Origin: Halioxenophilus sp033283405
GTDB lineage: Bacteria > Pseudomonadota > Gammaproteobacteria > Pseudomonadales > Cellvibrionaceae
Reading direction: 5' to 3'
Length of the DNA: 64,000 nucleotides
Assembly: GCF_033283405.1 (NCBI RefSeq)
Contig: NZ_JAWMQR010000002.1
Span: 62,001-126,000, forward strand
The notes beneath the pieces are model-generated. The model made no database searches. It was not told the DNA's origin and saw only the letters and a list, made by a program, of their open reading frames with translations. The translations under genes were made by a program, and so were the position numbers. The stretch's first letter is position 1. Each line of letters begins with the position of its first letter. This document shows, one piece after another, positions 17,109 through 26,088 of this stretch.

Positions 17109-17882
17109 TCATTGCTCAACAAAAGCCCGCTCGATCACATACTCACCTTTATGGCCGTGGCGGGACTCATGGAACCCCCACTCATTCAAAATGAGACAAG
17201 TGTCCTTGAGCATGCCGGGGCCGCCACAGATCATGAAGCGGTCATCAGCCACCGTTGGCATCGGCAGGCGCAGATCATCAAACAGCTGGCCGCTGGTCAT
17301 CAAATCGGTGAGCCGGCCGGTGTGTTCATAATCCTCGCGGGTGACGGTTGGGTAGTAGATCAGCTTTCTCTGCACCAGCTCACCCAGAAACTCGTCCTGG
17401 GGCAGCTCTTCGGTGATCAGCTTTTCATAGGCCAGCTCCGATTTAACGCGTACGCCGTGCACCAGAATAATCTGCTCAAACTGCTCATACACCGTTGGGT
17501 CGCGGATGATACTGAGAAACGGCGCCAAGCCGGTACCGGTGCTCAACAGATAGAGCCGCTTACCGGGCAACAGGTGGTCGGCCACCAAAGTGCCGGTGGC
17601 CTTGGTGCTAAGCAGCACCTCATCGCCCGGCTGTATATTCTGCAGACGGCTGGTGAGCGGGCCATCCGCCACCTTAATGCTGAAAAACTCCAACTCCTCC
17701 TGGTAGTTGGCACTGGCGACACTGTAGGCGCGCATCAGCGGCTTGCCATCCACCATCAACCCCACCATCAGAAAGTGGCCGTTTTCAAAGCGCAGTGACG
17801 GCGCCCTGGTTGTACGAAAGCTAAACAGGGTATCGTTCCAGTGGTGCACGTGAGTAACGGTTTCGGTGATGATATTGGCCAT
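17109..17882 (-). CDS. fpr: ferredoxin/flavodoxin-NADP+ reductase Fpr
   Basis: This 257-residue FAD enzyme passes electrons between NADPH and ferredoxin or flavodoxin. The FAD-binding motif RAYSVASANY, the NADP-binding GTGLAPFLSIIRDP and the C-terminal MICGGPGMLKDT followed by a short aromatic-free tail (AFVEQ) fit bacterial FPR proteins of 257-259 residues. It is divergent from a LysR gene; in Pseudomonas the equivalent regulator FinR activates fpr under superoxide or iron stress. A perfect LysR-like inverted repeat lies 60-80 bases upstream of the start. Confidence 0.95.
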   Translation of the reverse strand: MANIITETVTHVHHWNDTLFSFRTTRAPSLRFENGHFLMVGLMVDGKPLMRAYSVASANYQEELEFFSIKVADGPLTSRLQNIQPGDEVLLSTKATGTLVADHLLPGKRLYLLSTGTGLAPFLSIIRDPTVYEQFEQIILVHGVRVKSELAYEKLITEELPQDEFLGELVQRKLIYYPTVTREDYEHTGRLTDLMTSGQLFDDLRLPMPTVADDRFMICGGPGMLKDTCLILNEWGFHESRHGHKGEYVIERAFVEQ

Positions 17883-17941
17883 GGAATCCTCTCTGTGGCG
17901 GCGCTACATTAATTTCAGATGGGCAGTTTAATGGTTTGCTC

Positions 17942-17962
17942 TTAATTCGTATAATGAATTAA
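17942..17962. promoter_or_regulatory. candidate FinR operator (LysR-type T-N11-A box)
   Basis: TTAATTC-GTATAAT-GAATTAA is a perfect 7-bp inverted repeat with a 7-base spacer, and its core TTC...GAA fits the T-N11-A pattern of LysR-family regulators. It lies in the 109-base gap between the divergent fpr and LysR genes, where such a regulator controls both. The spacer also contains TATAAT, a perfect -10-like hexamer. Confidence 0.65.
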
Positions 17963-17991
17963 TTTTCTTTGTTTAATCTAAAAAATCGATT

Positions 17992-18882
17992 ATGCGTTTT
18001 ACTCTCCGTCAGCTAGAGGTCTTTATGGCCATCGCCCGCACCGGTAACGTCACCCGGGCGGCCGGTGTGCTGTCGATGTCACAATCGGCCGCCAGCAGCG
18101 CGCTGAAAGAGCTGGAGTCACAGTATGGTGTCCTGCTGTTCGACCGGGCGGGGAAACGGTTGAAACTAAACGAGTACGGCCGCCAGTTGCGGCCCCAGGT
18201 TGAGGCACTGCTCGGCCAGGCCGAAGCACTGGAAACGACCCTGGCCCAGCGACAGACGCCGGGCACCTTGAAAGTGGGTGCCACGCTGACCATCGGCAAC
18301 TACCTGGCACCGGAGTTAATGGCCAGTTACCTGGCCGGCGAGAACAACGCCCGGGTCGAACTGACCGTGGCCAACACCCGCGCCATTGTTGACCAGGTGC
18401 TCCATTTTGAGCTTGATCTGGGTCTGGTCGAGGGGGAACTGAACCACCCGGATCTGGAGGTCAGCCACTGGATGGACGACGACCTGGTGATTATCGCCCC
18501 CGCCGATTATCCCAATGCCGACCAACCGTTAACCGACCAGCAGCTGCGGCAACTGCCCTGGATCATCCGCGAACCTGGCTCCGGCACCCGCCAGGCGTTT
18601 GATCGCGCCATGCAGGGGCTGTTGAACGAGCTCACAATCCGCCTGGAGCTGCAACACACCGAGGCGATCAAACGCGCCGTGCGGGCGGGCCTCGGCGTGG
18701 GCTGTCTGTCGGAGATCACCGTACGGGAGGAGTTGGAGTTGGGCCTGCTTAAGCGCCTGCAGGCGCCGCAGCGCAACTGGCACCGCAAGTTTTACTTCGT
18801 GCTGCAACGCCACAAGTACCCAAGCCCCGGCGTTTCAACCTGGTTGGAGCTCTGTCGCCAGTACCCGTTGCAGCCACGCTGA
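17992..18882 (+). CDS. finR: LysR-family transcriptional regulator (FinR-like)
   Basis: This 296-residue DNA-binding protein has the LysR N-terminal helix-turn-helix (MRFTLRQLEVFMAIARTGNV, then AASSALKELESQYG) and a C-terminal periplasmic-binding-protein-like effector domain from about residue 90. Its place divergent from fpr is the arrangement of Pseudomonas finR, which activates fpr; the symbol rests on that synteny. CysB- or YeiE-like regulators look similar. The 3' end overlaps the convergent esterase gene by 48 bases. Confidence 0.75.
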   Translation: MRFTLRQLEVFMAIARTGNVTRAAGVLSMSQSAASSALKELESQYGVLLFDRAGKRLKLNEYGRQLRPQVEALLGQAEALETTLAQRQTPGTLKVGATLTIGNYLAPELMASYLAGENNARVELTVANTRAIVDQVLHFELDLGLVEGELNHPDLEVSHWMDDDLVIIAPADYPNADQPLTDQQLRQLPWIIREPGSGTRQAFDRAMQGLLNELTIRLELQHTEAIKRAVRAGLGVGCLSEITVREELELGLLKRLQAPQRNWHRKFYFVLQRHKYPSPGVSTWLELCRQYPLQPR

Positions 18883-19518
18883 GATATCGGCAATTTCCGG
18901 CAGGCATACCGAGTGATCGATGGGGTAGGTTTTGTACTCCACCGGGTAGTTCCAGGCCTGTAGCCGGGCTACGGCACTCTGCCCCAGCACCTCGGGTACC
19001 ACCGGGTCGTGATGGCCATGGCCGATAAAGATGGGAATCTGGACGTTGGCATCCTTCAGCTGAACGCTGTCGACGGTGGCAAAGTAGCTCGACAGCACCA
19101 GCAGCCCCGCCAGCGGCCTGGTGTAACTCAGTGCCGCCTCCAAAACCACCGCGCCGCCCTGGGAGAACCCCGCCAGCACGATGCGCTCGCTGGCAATACC
19201 GCGCTCAATTTCCCGCTCGATCAGCTTCATCACCTCCGCCGCCGAGCAGCGCAGTTGGAAGGTATCCACCTCCCGCTGCAGGCTCATCGACAAAATGTCG
19301 TACCAGGCGGGCATGCGCATACCGCCATTGATGGTCACCGGCAGCTCCGGCGCGTGCGGGAAGATAAAACGCACCCCCATGGCTCCGGGTAACTTCAGCT
19401 CCGGTACCACCGGCACAAAGTCATCGCCGCTGGCCCCCAGGCCATGCAACCAGATCACCGTGGCGGTAACCGGTTGCGCAGTTTCTATCTCGATTGCAGA
19501 CAGGTAGTTGGAATCCAT
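18835..19518 (-). CDS. carboxylesterase (alpha/beta hydrolase)
   Basis: This 227-residue cytoplasmic esterase belongs to the phospholipase/carboxylesterase (EstB/YpfH-like) family. The oxyanion region IWLHGLGASGDDF, the nucleophile elbow GFSQGGA, the acid in GHHDPVVP and the His in YPIDHSVCLPE form a complete Ser-Asp-His triad. These enzymes hydrolyse short-chain esters or lysophospholipids. The start was set at the ATG preceded by GGGGGGAG; a 20-residue extension upstream has no family similarity. The next gene upstream on this strand (ppnN) ends 52 bases away. Confidence 0.88.
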   Translation of the reverse strand: MDSNYLSAIEIETAQPVTATVIWLHGLGASGDDFVPVVPELKLPGAMGVRFIFPHAPELPVTINGGMRMPAWYDILSMSLQREVDTFQLRCSAAEVMKLIEREIERGIASERIVLAGFSQGGAVVLEAALSYTRPLAGLLVLSSYFATVDSVQLKDANVQIPIFIGHGHHDPVVPEVLGQSAVARLQAWNYPVEYKTYPIDHSVCLPEIADISAWLQRVLATELQPG

Positions 19519-19570
19519 TGCTCCCCCCAGTTGAGCCTCTACCGTGGCTATCGGCGAAGCTGCTGGCGGG

Positions 19571-20938
19571 TTATACAATCTCGTAACAGGGGATGTATTG
19601 GCTGCCCGGCAACTTCATTCGTTTCTGATCGATGAAGGCCTGCAATAATCTGTCCAGGGCGGGTTTGATGTGGGCATCACCCCGAATTTGGTAGGGGCCA
19701 TGCTTTTCAATTTCGCACACCCAGTGCGGCTTTACGTTGCCGGCGACAATACCGGAGAAGGCCCGGCGCAGGTTCGCTGCCAGGACGTGCTTGGGAAGTT
19801 TGCTGTCCAGCGAGAGGTTGGCCATGTTTTCGTGGGTGGCGGCAAAGGGTTGCTGAAATTCGTGCTCAATGCGCAGCGCCCAGTTGAAGTAGAAAGCGTC
19901 GTTTTGGCGGATGCGAAACTCACGCACCTCCTGAACACCCCGCGCCATCTCCCGCGCCGCCTGTTGCGAATTGCCAATAATGATGCGGTACTTCTGCTGA
20001 GCCTCGATACCCAGGGTCTGGCCGATAAATTCGTGCAGGTGCACAAAGTAGGACTCCGACGACGGCGGCCCGGTGAAGATCAACGGAAATGGCAGGCCGT
20101 TGTTGTCGGGGTGCAGCAAAATACCGAGCAGATAGAGCACCTCTTCCGCGGTACCGGCACCGCCAGGGAAAACAATGATGCCGTGGCCCATGCGCACAAA
20201 GGCCTCCAGCCGTTTTTCGATATCGGGCAGAATAATCAGCTCATTGACGATGGGGTTAGGCGCTTCGGCGGCGATGATGCCGGGCTCGGTGATGCCCAGA
20301 TAGCGGCCGTGGCTGATGCGCTGTTTGGAGTGGGCAATGGTCGCCCCTTTCATGGGCCCTTTCATGGCCCCCGGGCCGCAACCGGTACAGATATCCAGTT
20401 TGCGCAGGCCCAGCTCGTGGCCCACATCCTTACAGTAGTCGTACTCCACCTGGTCGATGGAGTGGCCTCCCCAGCAGACCACCAGCCGTGGCCACTCACC
20501 GGCGTGCAGGGCACGGGCGTTGCGCAGCAGCTGAAAGACATAGTCGGTAATGCCGGCGCTGGTCTCAAACTCCTCCCGGGAGCGGTCGCGCACCCCCTGC
20601 CAGTAGAGAATATCGCGCAGCGCACTGAAGATCATCTCCCGGCTGGAGGCGATCATCTCACCATCGACAAAGGCATCGGCCGGAGCGTTTTTCAGGTTCA
20701 AGCGCAGGCCGCGGTCCTGCTGCAGAATATCAATATCGAAGTCGTGGTAGGTCTCCAGCATGGTTTTGGCGTCGTCGTTGGCGGTGCCGGAGTGGAGAAT
20801 GGCCAGTGCACACTGGCGGAACAGAGCGTAGTGGCTGTTTTCGTCCTGACTGGTAGCGCGAAGACTTTCCACTTCCCGCTGGGAGAGTATCTCGAGGCTG
20901 CGCCTCGGTGAGATGGAGGTATCCACCTTTGCTGTCAT
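19571..20938 (-). CDS. ppnN: nucleotide 5'-monophosphate nucleosidase PpnN (YgdH)
   Basis: PpnN cleaves purine and pyrimidine nucleoside monophosphates to the base and ribose 5-phosphate, and in E. coli is tuned by (p)ppGpp. The 455-residue protein has the full-length arrangement: an N-terminal ~130-residue domain, the central LOG/Rossmann domain with the lysine-decarboxylase-like motif PGGAGTAEEVLYLLG, and the C-terminal DUF3412-type extension. The CTGCGPGAMKGPMKGA loop is also typical. It is probably in the same direction as, but separate from, the esterase and NUDIX genes. Confidence 0.93.
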   Translation of the reverse strand: MTAKVDTSISPRRSLEILSQREVESLRATSQDENSHYALFRQCALAILHSGTANDDAKTMLETYHDFDIDILQQDRGLRLNLKNAPADAFVDGEMIASSREMIFSALRDILYWQGVRDRSREEFETSAGITDYVFQLLRNARALHAGEWPRLVVCWGGHSIDQVEYDYCKDVGHELGLRKLDICTGCGPGAMKGPMKGATIAHSKQRISHGRYLGITEPGIIAAEAPNPIVNELIILPDIEKRLEAFVRMGHGIIVFPGGAGTAEEVLYLLGILLHPDNNGLPFPLIFTGPPSSESYFVHLHEFIGQTLGIEAQQKYRIIIGNSQQAAREMARGVQEVREFRIRQNDAFYFNWALRIEHEFQQPFAATHENMANLSLDSKLPKHVLAANLRRAFSGIVAGNVKPHWVCEIEKHGPYQIRGDAHIKPALDRLLQAFIDQKRMKLPGSQYIPCYEIV

Positions 20939-21014
20939 TTGATTACCTTATTGGTCATTTTGGTCTTATCGGTACACCCTGAATTATAGTTGAGCCGGTG
21001 CCGGCCGGTTGCGC

Positions 21015-21578
21015 TTAACCCTTCTGCTCCAGCGCCAGGCGCAACAACGCCGCCACCGACAGGGAATCGGTAATCTCACCGTCGAGCACCATCTGAACGG
21101 CCTCACTCAGTGGCAGCCGACGGCTGGTGATATCCTCACTGTCATCCAGCTCGATACCGCCACACTCGCGAATGCCGCGCGCCACGTAAAGCACCGCGGC
21201 TTCATCGGATACCGAGTTGGACAGGTGCATGCGTTGCAGTTCCCGCCACTGGCTGGCCTCCAGCCCCACCTCTTCGCGCAGCTCACGCTGGGCGGTGGCG
21301 AGGGTCTCCTCACCGGCCGGTGAGCCGCCTTCGGGAATCTCCCAGGTGTACTCCTGCAGCGGGTAGCGACTCTGGCGCACCAGCCAGGTGTAGCCCTCGT
21401 CGTCGATCGGCACCACCCCCACCGCCGTGTTTTTGAAGTGCACCAGGCCGTAGATGCCATCGCTGCCGGCCGGGGTGATCACCTCACAGTGACTGACGCT
21501 GATCCACGGGTTGCTGTAAGTCTCCCGCCGGCTCTTCTCAATCCAGCCGCCGATCTTCGCCTCTCCCTTGTCTGACAT
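21015..21578 (-). CDS. NUDIX hydrolase (ADP-ribose diphosphatase-like)
   Basis: This 187-residue cytoplasmic enzyme contains a full Nudix box, GGSPAGEETLATAQRELREEVG, in pieces GGSPAG...REL REEVG from about residue 83, and the N-terminal dimer arm typical of ADP-ribose pyrophosphatases. It likely hydrolyses ADP-ribose or a related nucleoside diphosphate sugar. It is encoded next to ppnN on the same strand, which suits clearance of nucleotide products. The precise substrate cannot be told from sequence. Confidence 0.85.
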   Translation of the reverse strand: MSDKGEAKIGGWIEKSRRETYSNPWISVSHCEVITPAGSDGIYGLVHFKNTAVGVVPIDDEGYTWLVRQSRYPLQEYTWEIPEGGSPAGEETLATAQRELREEVGLEASQWRELQRMHLSNSVSDEAAVLYVARGIRECGGIELDDSEDITSRRLPLSEAVQMVLDGEITDSLSVAALLRLALEQKG

Positions 21579-21647
21579 AACGCTCCTTTGCCCGTTCAGG
21601 GCTTTATCTGGGTAATGAATAGAACTGTGCTGATCTGCGCCTGGCTC

Positions 21648-22232
21648 TCAGCGCTCCAGCACCTCTGCCACCCGCCGTTGCAGGTGGCCAACCACCTCCC
21701 CCTCAAACCAGGGGTTGCGCTTCAGCCACAGTTGATTGCGTGGGGAAGGGTGCACCAGGGGCAGAAATTCCGGCAGGTAATCCCGCCACTGCTGCACCCG
21801 TTGGGTGAGGGTAAAGCGATCCTTGGGCAGGTAATACTGCTGGGCGTAACTGCCAATCAGCAGCGTTAACTCAATATTGGGCAGCAGCTCGCGTACCGCG
21901 CTGTGCCACAGCGGCGCACACTCAGGCCGTGGCGGCAGGTCGCCCGATTTGCCCCGCCCCGGGTAGCAAAAGCCCATGGGCATAATCGCCACCTGGCGGG
22001 TGTCGTAAAACACTTCCGGCGTCAGATTCAGCCACTGCCGCAGGCGCACCCCCGAGGCATCGTCCCAGGGCACGCCCGAGGCGTGCACCTTGGTGCCCGG
22101 GGCCTGGCCAATCACCAGTAAGCGAGCACTCGCTTCGGCTCTGATCACCGGCCTACAACCCTGTGGCAGACTCAACTCACAAACACGGCAGGCCCGAACC
22201 TGGTCTAAAACCGCCGCTAAATTATCCGTCAT
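21648..22232 (-). CDS. uracil-DNA glycosylase family protein
   Basis: A 194-residue member of the UDG superfamily. The motif I region is IGQAPGTKVHASGVPWDDASG and the motif II region is LVHPSPRNQLWLKRNPWF, with an N-terminal pair of cysteines (CRVCEL) but without the complete four-cysteine iron-sulfur set of family 4/5 enzymes. It could excise uracil or another damaged base, but the motif I lacks the Asp-Pro-Tyr of classic Ung. The function is therefore left at family level. Confidence 0.75.
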   Translation of the reverse strand: MTDNLAAVLDQVRACRVCELSLPQGCRPVIRAEASARLLVIGQAPGTKVHASGVPWDDASGVRLRQWLNLTPEVFYDTRQVAIMPMGFCYPGRGKSGDLPPRPECAPLWHSAVRELLPNIELTLLIGSYAQQYYLPKDRFTLTQRVQQWRDYLPEFLPLVHPSPRNQLWLKRNPWFEGEVVGHLQRRVAEVLER

Positions 22233-22359
22233 CGATTACAAAAAACCTGCCGCTGCCGGCCCGAACCGGGCCAAAACCACAAGATAAAACAGTTGACGCT
22301 TGCAACCAACCGCTATAAACATTACCGCACTCAATAGAGATACGCTTTATCGGTGCGCT

Positions 22360-23022
22360 ATGAAATTGGTGATTGGCAACAAGAACTACTCCTCCTGGTC
22401 ACTGCGGCCGTGGCTTCTGCTGAGCGCACACAAAATCCCCTTCCAAGAGGTTCGCATCCCCCTCTATCAGGCCAATTCCAAAACCCAGCTGGCGCAATAC
22501 TCCGACGTCGGCCTGGTACCGGTGCTGCACGATAACAGCCTGGTGGTATGGGATTCACTGGCTATCTGCGAGTACGTCAGCGAACGTTATCTGCACGGCC
22601 GGGGGTGGCCGGAAAACTACCAGGCCCGCGCCCAGGCCCGAGCCTGCTCCGCCGAGATGCACTCGGGCTTCACCACCATTCGCAACCAGCTGCCCATGAA
22701 CTGCCGCGCCAGCGGTCGGCAGGTGCCGCTCACCGATAAACTGCTGGAGGAGATTGCCCGCATCGACCGCATGTGGGCCCAGTATCGCCACCACAATTCC
22801 GCCCATGGCCCCTGGCTGTTTGGTTGTTTTTCCATCGCCGACTGCATGTACGCTCCCATGGCGTTACGCTTCAACAGCTACGGCGTGCAGCTGAGTAACC
22901 CCAGCCAGGAGTATCTGCAAACCCTGCTCAACCACCCCGCTATGCAGAGCTGGCTGGCGGCCGCCCGACAGGAGCCCGAGGTGATTGCCGACGCCGAAAT
23001 CGGCCAAATTACCCCCGCCTGA
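22360..23022 (+). CDS. glutathione S-transferase family protein
   Basis: A 220-residue cytosolic GST. The N-terminal thioredoxin fold starts KLVIGNKNYSSWSLRPWLLL, where the Ser near residue 12 is the likely glutathione-activating residue, and includes the cis-Pro loop (GLVPVLHD) and the WDSLAICEYV glutathione-gamma-Glu site. The C-terminal half is all-helical. The ATG was chosen because the family N-terminus starts here. It is followed after 11 bases by the YjbR gene and is probably co-transcribed with it. Confidence 0.88.
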   Translation: MKLVIGNKNYSSWSLRPWLLLSAHKIPFQEVRIPLYQANSKTQLAQYSDVGLVPVLHDNSLVVWDSLAICEYVSERYLHGRGWPENYQARAQARACSAEMHSGFTTIRNQLPMNCRASGRQVPLTDKLLEEIARIDRMWAQYRHHNSAHGPWLFGCFSIADCMYAPMALRFNSYGVQLSNPSQEYLQTLLNHPAMQSWLAAARQEPEVIADAEIGQITPA

Positions 23023-23033
23023 AGCCACTAGGC

Positions 23034-23417
23034 ATGGATTACCAAGCCGTTAAAAACTACTGTCTGGCCAAGCCGGAAGCCGAACTCGACTACCCCTTTG
23101 GCCCCGATGCCGCCGTCATCAAGGTGCGCGGCAAGCTGTTTGCCATCCTTAGCGAACGCCAGGGTGTGGCGCAGGTGAACCTGAAGTGCGATCCCTACCG
23201 GGCCCAGGCCCTACGGGACCTCTACCCGGCGGTGATTCCCGGCTACCACATGAACAAAAAGCACTGGAACACGGTGCTGCTCGACCACACCCTGGTAGCA
23301 AGCGAAATAGAGCTGATGATCGACCACTCCTACAGCCTGATCATCCGCTCCCTGAAACGGGCCGACCGCCAGTTTTTAAGCCTGCGCTATGGCGATGCCC
23401 TGTTCGAACCCATCTAG
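23034..23417 (+). CDS. MmcQ/YjbR-family protein
   Basis: A 127-residue small cytoplasmic protein of the MmcQ/YjbR family, with the conserved opening YCLAKPEAELDYPFG, the KLFAIL strand and the C-terminal YHMNKKHWNTVLLD plus the DHSYSLIIRSL helix. The fold resembles a double-stranded DNA-binding protein (CyaY-like), but the cellular role is unknown. It follows the GST gene closely. Confidence 0.88.
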   Translation: MDYQAVKNYCLAKPEAELDYPFGPDAAVIKVRGKLFAILSERQGVAQVNLKCDPYRAQALRDLYPAVIPGYHMNKKHWNTVLLDHTLVASEIELMIDHSYSLIIRSLKRADRQFLSLRYGDALFEPI

Positions 23418-23433
23418 GATGCGCTCGCCCTAC

Positions 23434-24531
23434 TCAGCTGGCAATGCGCACCGGCAGCCGCTTCGCACCCCAGTCACCGGGTGTTGCTTCAAACACGCCG
23501 GCGCAGGCGGTGCCACAGTGGCGACAATGGCCCTGCTCATCCAGATGCCAGCCCAGCAGCCGATACCAGTCGCGCTCTATCAACGCTTCACCACAGTGGT
23601 GACAAAAAGTGGTGTCACCCTCAGCGTCATGCACATTGCCGGTGTAGACGTAACGCAACCCCGCCGCCAGGCCAATCTGGCGCGCCCGCTGCAAAGTCGC
23701 GGCCGGTGTGGCGGGGGTGGTGTCCATCTTGTAGTCGGGGTGGAAGGCGGAAAAGTGCAGTGGTACCTCCGGCCCCAGATTATCCACCAGCCAGCGGCAC
23801 ATGGCCTCGAGCTCAGCGGTGGAGTCGTTCTCACCCGGTATCAATAATGTGGTGATCTCCAGCCAGGCGTTGGTCTCGTGTTTGATCAGTTGCAGGGTAT
23901 CAAGTACCGGTGTCAGATGGCTGCCGGTCAGTTGGTGATAGAAGCGATCATTAAAGGCTTTCAGGTCGACATTGGCGGCATCCATGTGGGCGAAGAAGCG
24001 TGCCGCCGGCTGCGGGCAGATGTAACCCGCGGTCACCGCCACCGACTTCACCCCCGCTTCGCGGCAGGCGATAGCGGTATCCACCGCATACTCCAGAAAG
24101 ATCACCGGGTCGTTGTAGGTGAAGGCGACACTGCGACAGCCCATGGCAGCGGCGGTCTTGGCCAGCTGCTCGGGGCTCGCCTGGTCGGCCAGGGTATCCA
24201 TCTGCCGGGATTTGCTCATATCCCAGTTTTGGCAGAACTTACAGGCCAGGTTGCAGCCGGCGGTGCCGAAGGAGAGCACCGGCGTGCCGGGCAGAAAGTG
24301 GTTGAGGGGTTTCTTCTCGATAGGGTCGACACAAAAACCGCTGGAGCGGCCATAGCTGGTAAGCACCACCCGGTCGTTGAGCCGGCCGCGGACAAAACAG
24401 AGGCCGCGCTGCCCCTCCCGCAACTTGCAGTAACGCGGGCAGAGGTCGCACTGAATACGGCCATCGTCAAGGGTGTGCCAATACTCAGTGTCGGTGACGC
24501 GGCTGGCTGGGTGGATGATGGTATCGCTCAT
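23434..24531 (-). CDS. amrS: AmmeMemoRadiSam system radical SAM enzyme (AmrS)
   Basis: A 365-residue radical SAM protein of the AmrS group. The [4Fe-4S]/SAM cysteines are in GCNLACKFCQNWDMS, preceded by an N-terminal cysteine cluster (IQCDLCPRYCKL). An extra C-terminal segment has two CxxC pairs (FCHHCG and CRHCG), a likely zinc ribbon. It resembles pyruvate formate-lyase activating enzymes, but its partners Memo and AMMECR1 are encoded by the two genes immediately divergent from it, which defines the AmmeMemoRadiSam set. The biochemical role of the system in bacteria is not established to my knowledge. Confidence 0.93.
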   Translation of the reverse strand: MSDTIIHPASRVTDTEYWHTLDDGRIQCDLCPRYCKLREGQRGLCFVRGRLNDRVVLTSYGRSSGFCVDPIEKKPLNHFLPGTPVLSFGTAGCNLACKFCQNWDMSKSRQMDTLADQASPEQLAKTAAAMGCRSVAFTYNDPVIFLEYAVDTAIACREAGVKSVAVTAGYICPQPAARFFAHMDAANVDLKAFNDRFYHQLTGSHLTPVLDTLQLIKHETNAWLEITTLLIPGENDSTAELEAMCRWLVDNLGPEVPLHFSAFHPDYKMDTTPATPAATLQRARQIGLAAGLRYVYTGNVHDAEGDTTFCHHCGEALIERDWYRLLGWHLDEQGHCRHCGTACAGVFEATPGDWGAKRLPVRIAS

Positions 24532-24687
24532 GGGCGCACCTCGCTATACTTTGCTGGTTGTTGCCTAAGCCGGCGTTGCAAACCGGCAATCGGATCTCTT
24601 AACTAAGCAGATCTCCTAGCTAGTAGATATTGAGGCACAACACTTTTTGATCAAGTGTTCAAACAAAAATCGCACGCGGAGGATGCC

Positions 24688-25482
24688 ATGGCCACCAGCG
24701 TTCGCCCCTCAGCCATCGCCGGCCAGTTCTACCCGGCCGATGCCCACTCCCTAGCCGCCGTCATCAACCACTGTCTGCAGCACGCCAAAACGCACCGCTC
24801 TACCACGCCACCCCAAGCGATCATCACCCCCCACGCCGGCCTTATCTACTCAGGCCCCACCGCCGCCGTAGCCTGGAGCCAGGCGCTGGCGCGTACCACC
24901 CCCATCCAGCGGGTGGTACTCCTCGGTCCCAGCCACCGGGTCGGCTTTTCGGGTGTCGCCACCAGTCCCGCTCAGGCCTGGCGTACCCCCTTGGGTGAGA
25001 TAGCGCTCGACCGCGAAGGCGCCGAGGCGCTGCAAAGCCACCCGTTTGTGCAGGCCTTCGCCCTGGCCCACGCCCAGGAGCACTGCCTGGAGGTTCAGGT
25101 GCCCTTTATTCAAACCCTCTGGCCCAAGGCCAAATTGCTGCCACTGCTGGTGGGTGACGCCTCGGCTGAGCAGGTGGCAGCGCTGCTGGCTCCCTACTGG
25201 GGCGATCCGGAAACCCTGATCGCCATCAGCTCCGACCTCAGCCATTTCCACGACTACGCCACCGCCCAGGCCATCGACCAGCGCACCGCCCAAGCCATTG
25301 AAGCCGGCCGGGTGGATGCCATTGGCCCCGAGCAGGCGTGCGGCTGCCGGGCGTTGAATGGCCTGTTGCTGGTGGCCGGCCAGCACCATCGCCCGGTAGT
25401 CACACTGGAGCTGTGCAACTCTGGCGATACCGCCGGCGACCGCAGCCGGGTAGTTGGCTATGGCGCTTTTGCTGTGCACTAG
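24688..25482 (+). CDS. amrB: AmmeMemoRadiSam system protein B (Memo homologue)
   Basis: This 264-residue protein is the bacterial form of Memo, a fold related to class III extradiol dioxygenases and LigB. The start VRPSAIAGQFYPAD, the metal-binding His in IITPHAGLIYSG, the LLGPSHRVGFSGVA loop and the SSDLSHFHDY segment are conserved. The ATG was chosen for its GGAGG at ideal spacing; an upstream GTG extension is not conserved. Eleven bases separate it from amrA. Confidence 0.93.
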   Translation: MATSVRPSAIAGQFYPADAHSLAAVINHCLQHAKTHRSTTPPQAIITPHAGLIYSGPTAAVAWSQALARTTPIQRVVLLGPSHRVGFSGVATSPAQAWRTPLGEIALDREGAEALQSHPFVQAFALAHAQEHCLEVQVPFIQTLWPKAKLLPLLVGDASAEQVAALLAPYWGDPETLIAISSDLSHFHDYATAQAIDQRTAQAIEAGRVDAIGPEQACGCRALNGLLLVAGQHHRPVVTLELCNSGDTAGDRSRVVGYGAFAVH

Positions 25483-25493
25483 CGAGGCCGCTG

Positions 25494-26045
25494 ATGATTG
25501 AACCGGAACTGCAAACCCGACTGCGGCAACTGGCGCGGGATGCTATTAACCAGGAGCTGCGCAATGAGACGCCGCCGCCCCTGGCAGTCAACCAATGGCC
25601 GGCGGCGGCCAGAGCCCCCGGCGCCAGCTTCGTGACCCTCAAGCGCAATGGCCAGTTGCGCGGCTGCATAGGCAATATCGAGGCACACGAACCCCTGGTG
25701 CAATCCATCCGCGACAACGCCATCAGTGCCGCCTTCCGCGATCCCCGTTTTGCGCCCTTGGCAGCCGATGAGTTGGCCGACTTGGAACTGGAGCTGTCGG
25801 TGTTGACCACCCCCTACCCTATTTCAGTCGCCAGCTGTGAGGAACTGGCCCGGCAACTGCGTCCCAATATCGATGGTTTGATCCTCTCCGCCCATGGCCG
25901 GCGGGGCCTGTTTCTGCCCCAGGTATGGGAGAGCCTGCCCCAGGCCAATGAGTTTATCGCCCAGTTGAAGCGCAAAGCCCACCTGCCCGACGCCATCGAG
26001 CCGCCGGAGCTACAGTGCGAGTTATTCCAGGTACAACATTTTTGA
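25494..26045 (+). CDS. amrA: AmmeMemoRadiSam system protein A (AMMECR1 homologue)
   Basis: A 183-residue protein of the AMMECR1 family, with the signature LRGCIGNIEAHEPL and the FRDPRFAPL segment. The fold is known in archaea and in a human disease-linked protein, but the reaction is not. The start was placed at the ATG after GAGG; a longer frame upstream lies inside amrB. Together with amrB and the divergent amrS it forms the complete three-gene set. Confidence 0.93.
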   Translation: MIEPELQTRLRQLARDAINQELRNETPPPLAVNQWPAAARAPGASFVTLKRNGQLRGCIGNIEAHEPLVQSIRDNAISAAFRDPRFAPLAADELADLELELSVLTTPYPISVASCEELARQLRPNIDGLILSAHGRRGLFLPQVWESLPQANEFIAQLKRKAHLPDAIEPPELQCELFQVQHF

Positions 26046-26088
26046 TACTCTGCCGCCCTGCCACCGTCACCCATTGCAATGAACCCCC

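Noticed and set aside
16867..17331. 154-codon plus-strand reading frame
   Set aside because: Its second half is antisense to fpr, and the composition does not resemble a protein.
19670..20911. 413-codon reading frame opposite ppnN
   Set aside because: Fully antisense to a well-recognised gene; long antisense frames are expected in GC-rich DNA.
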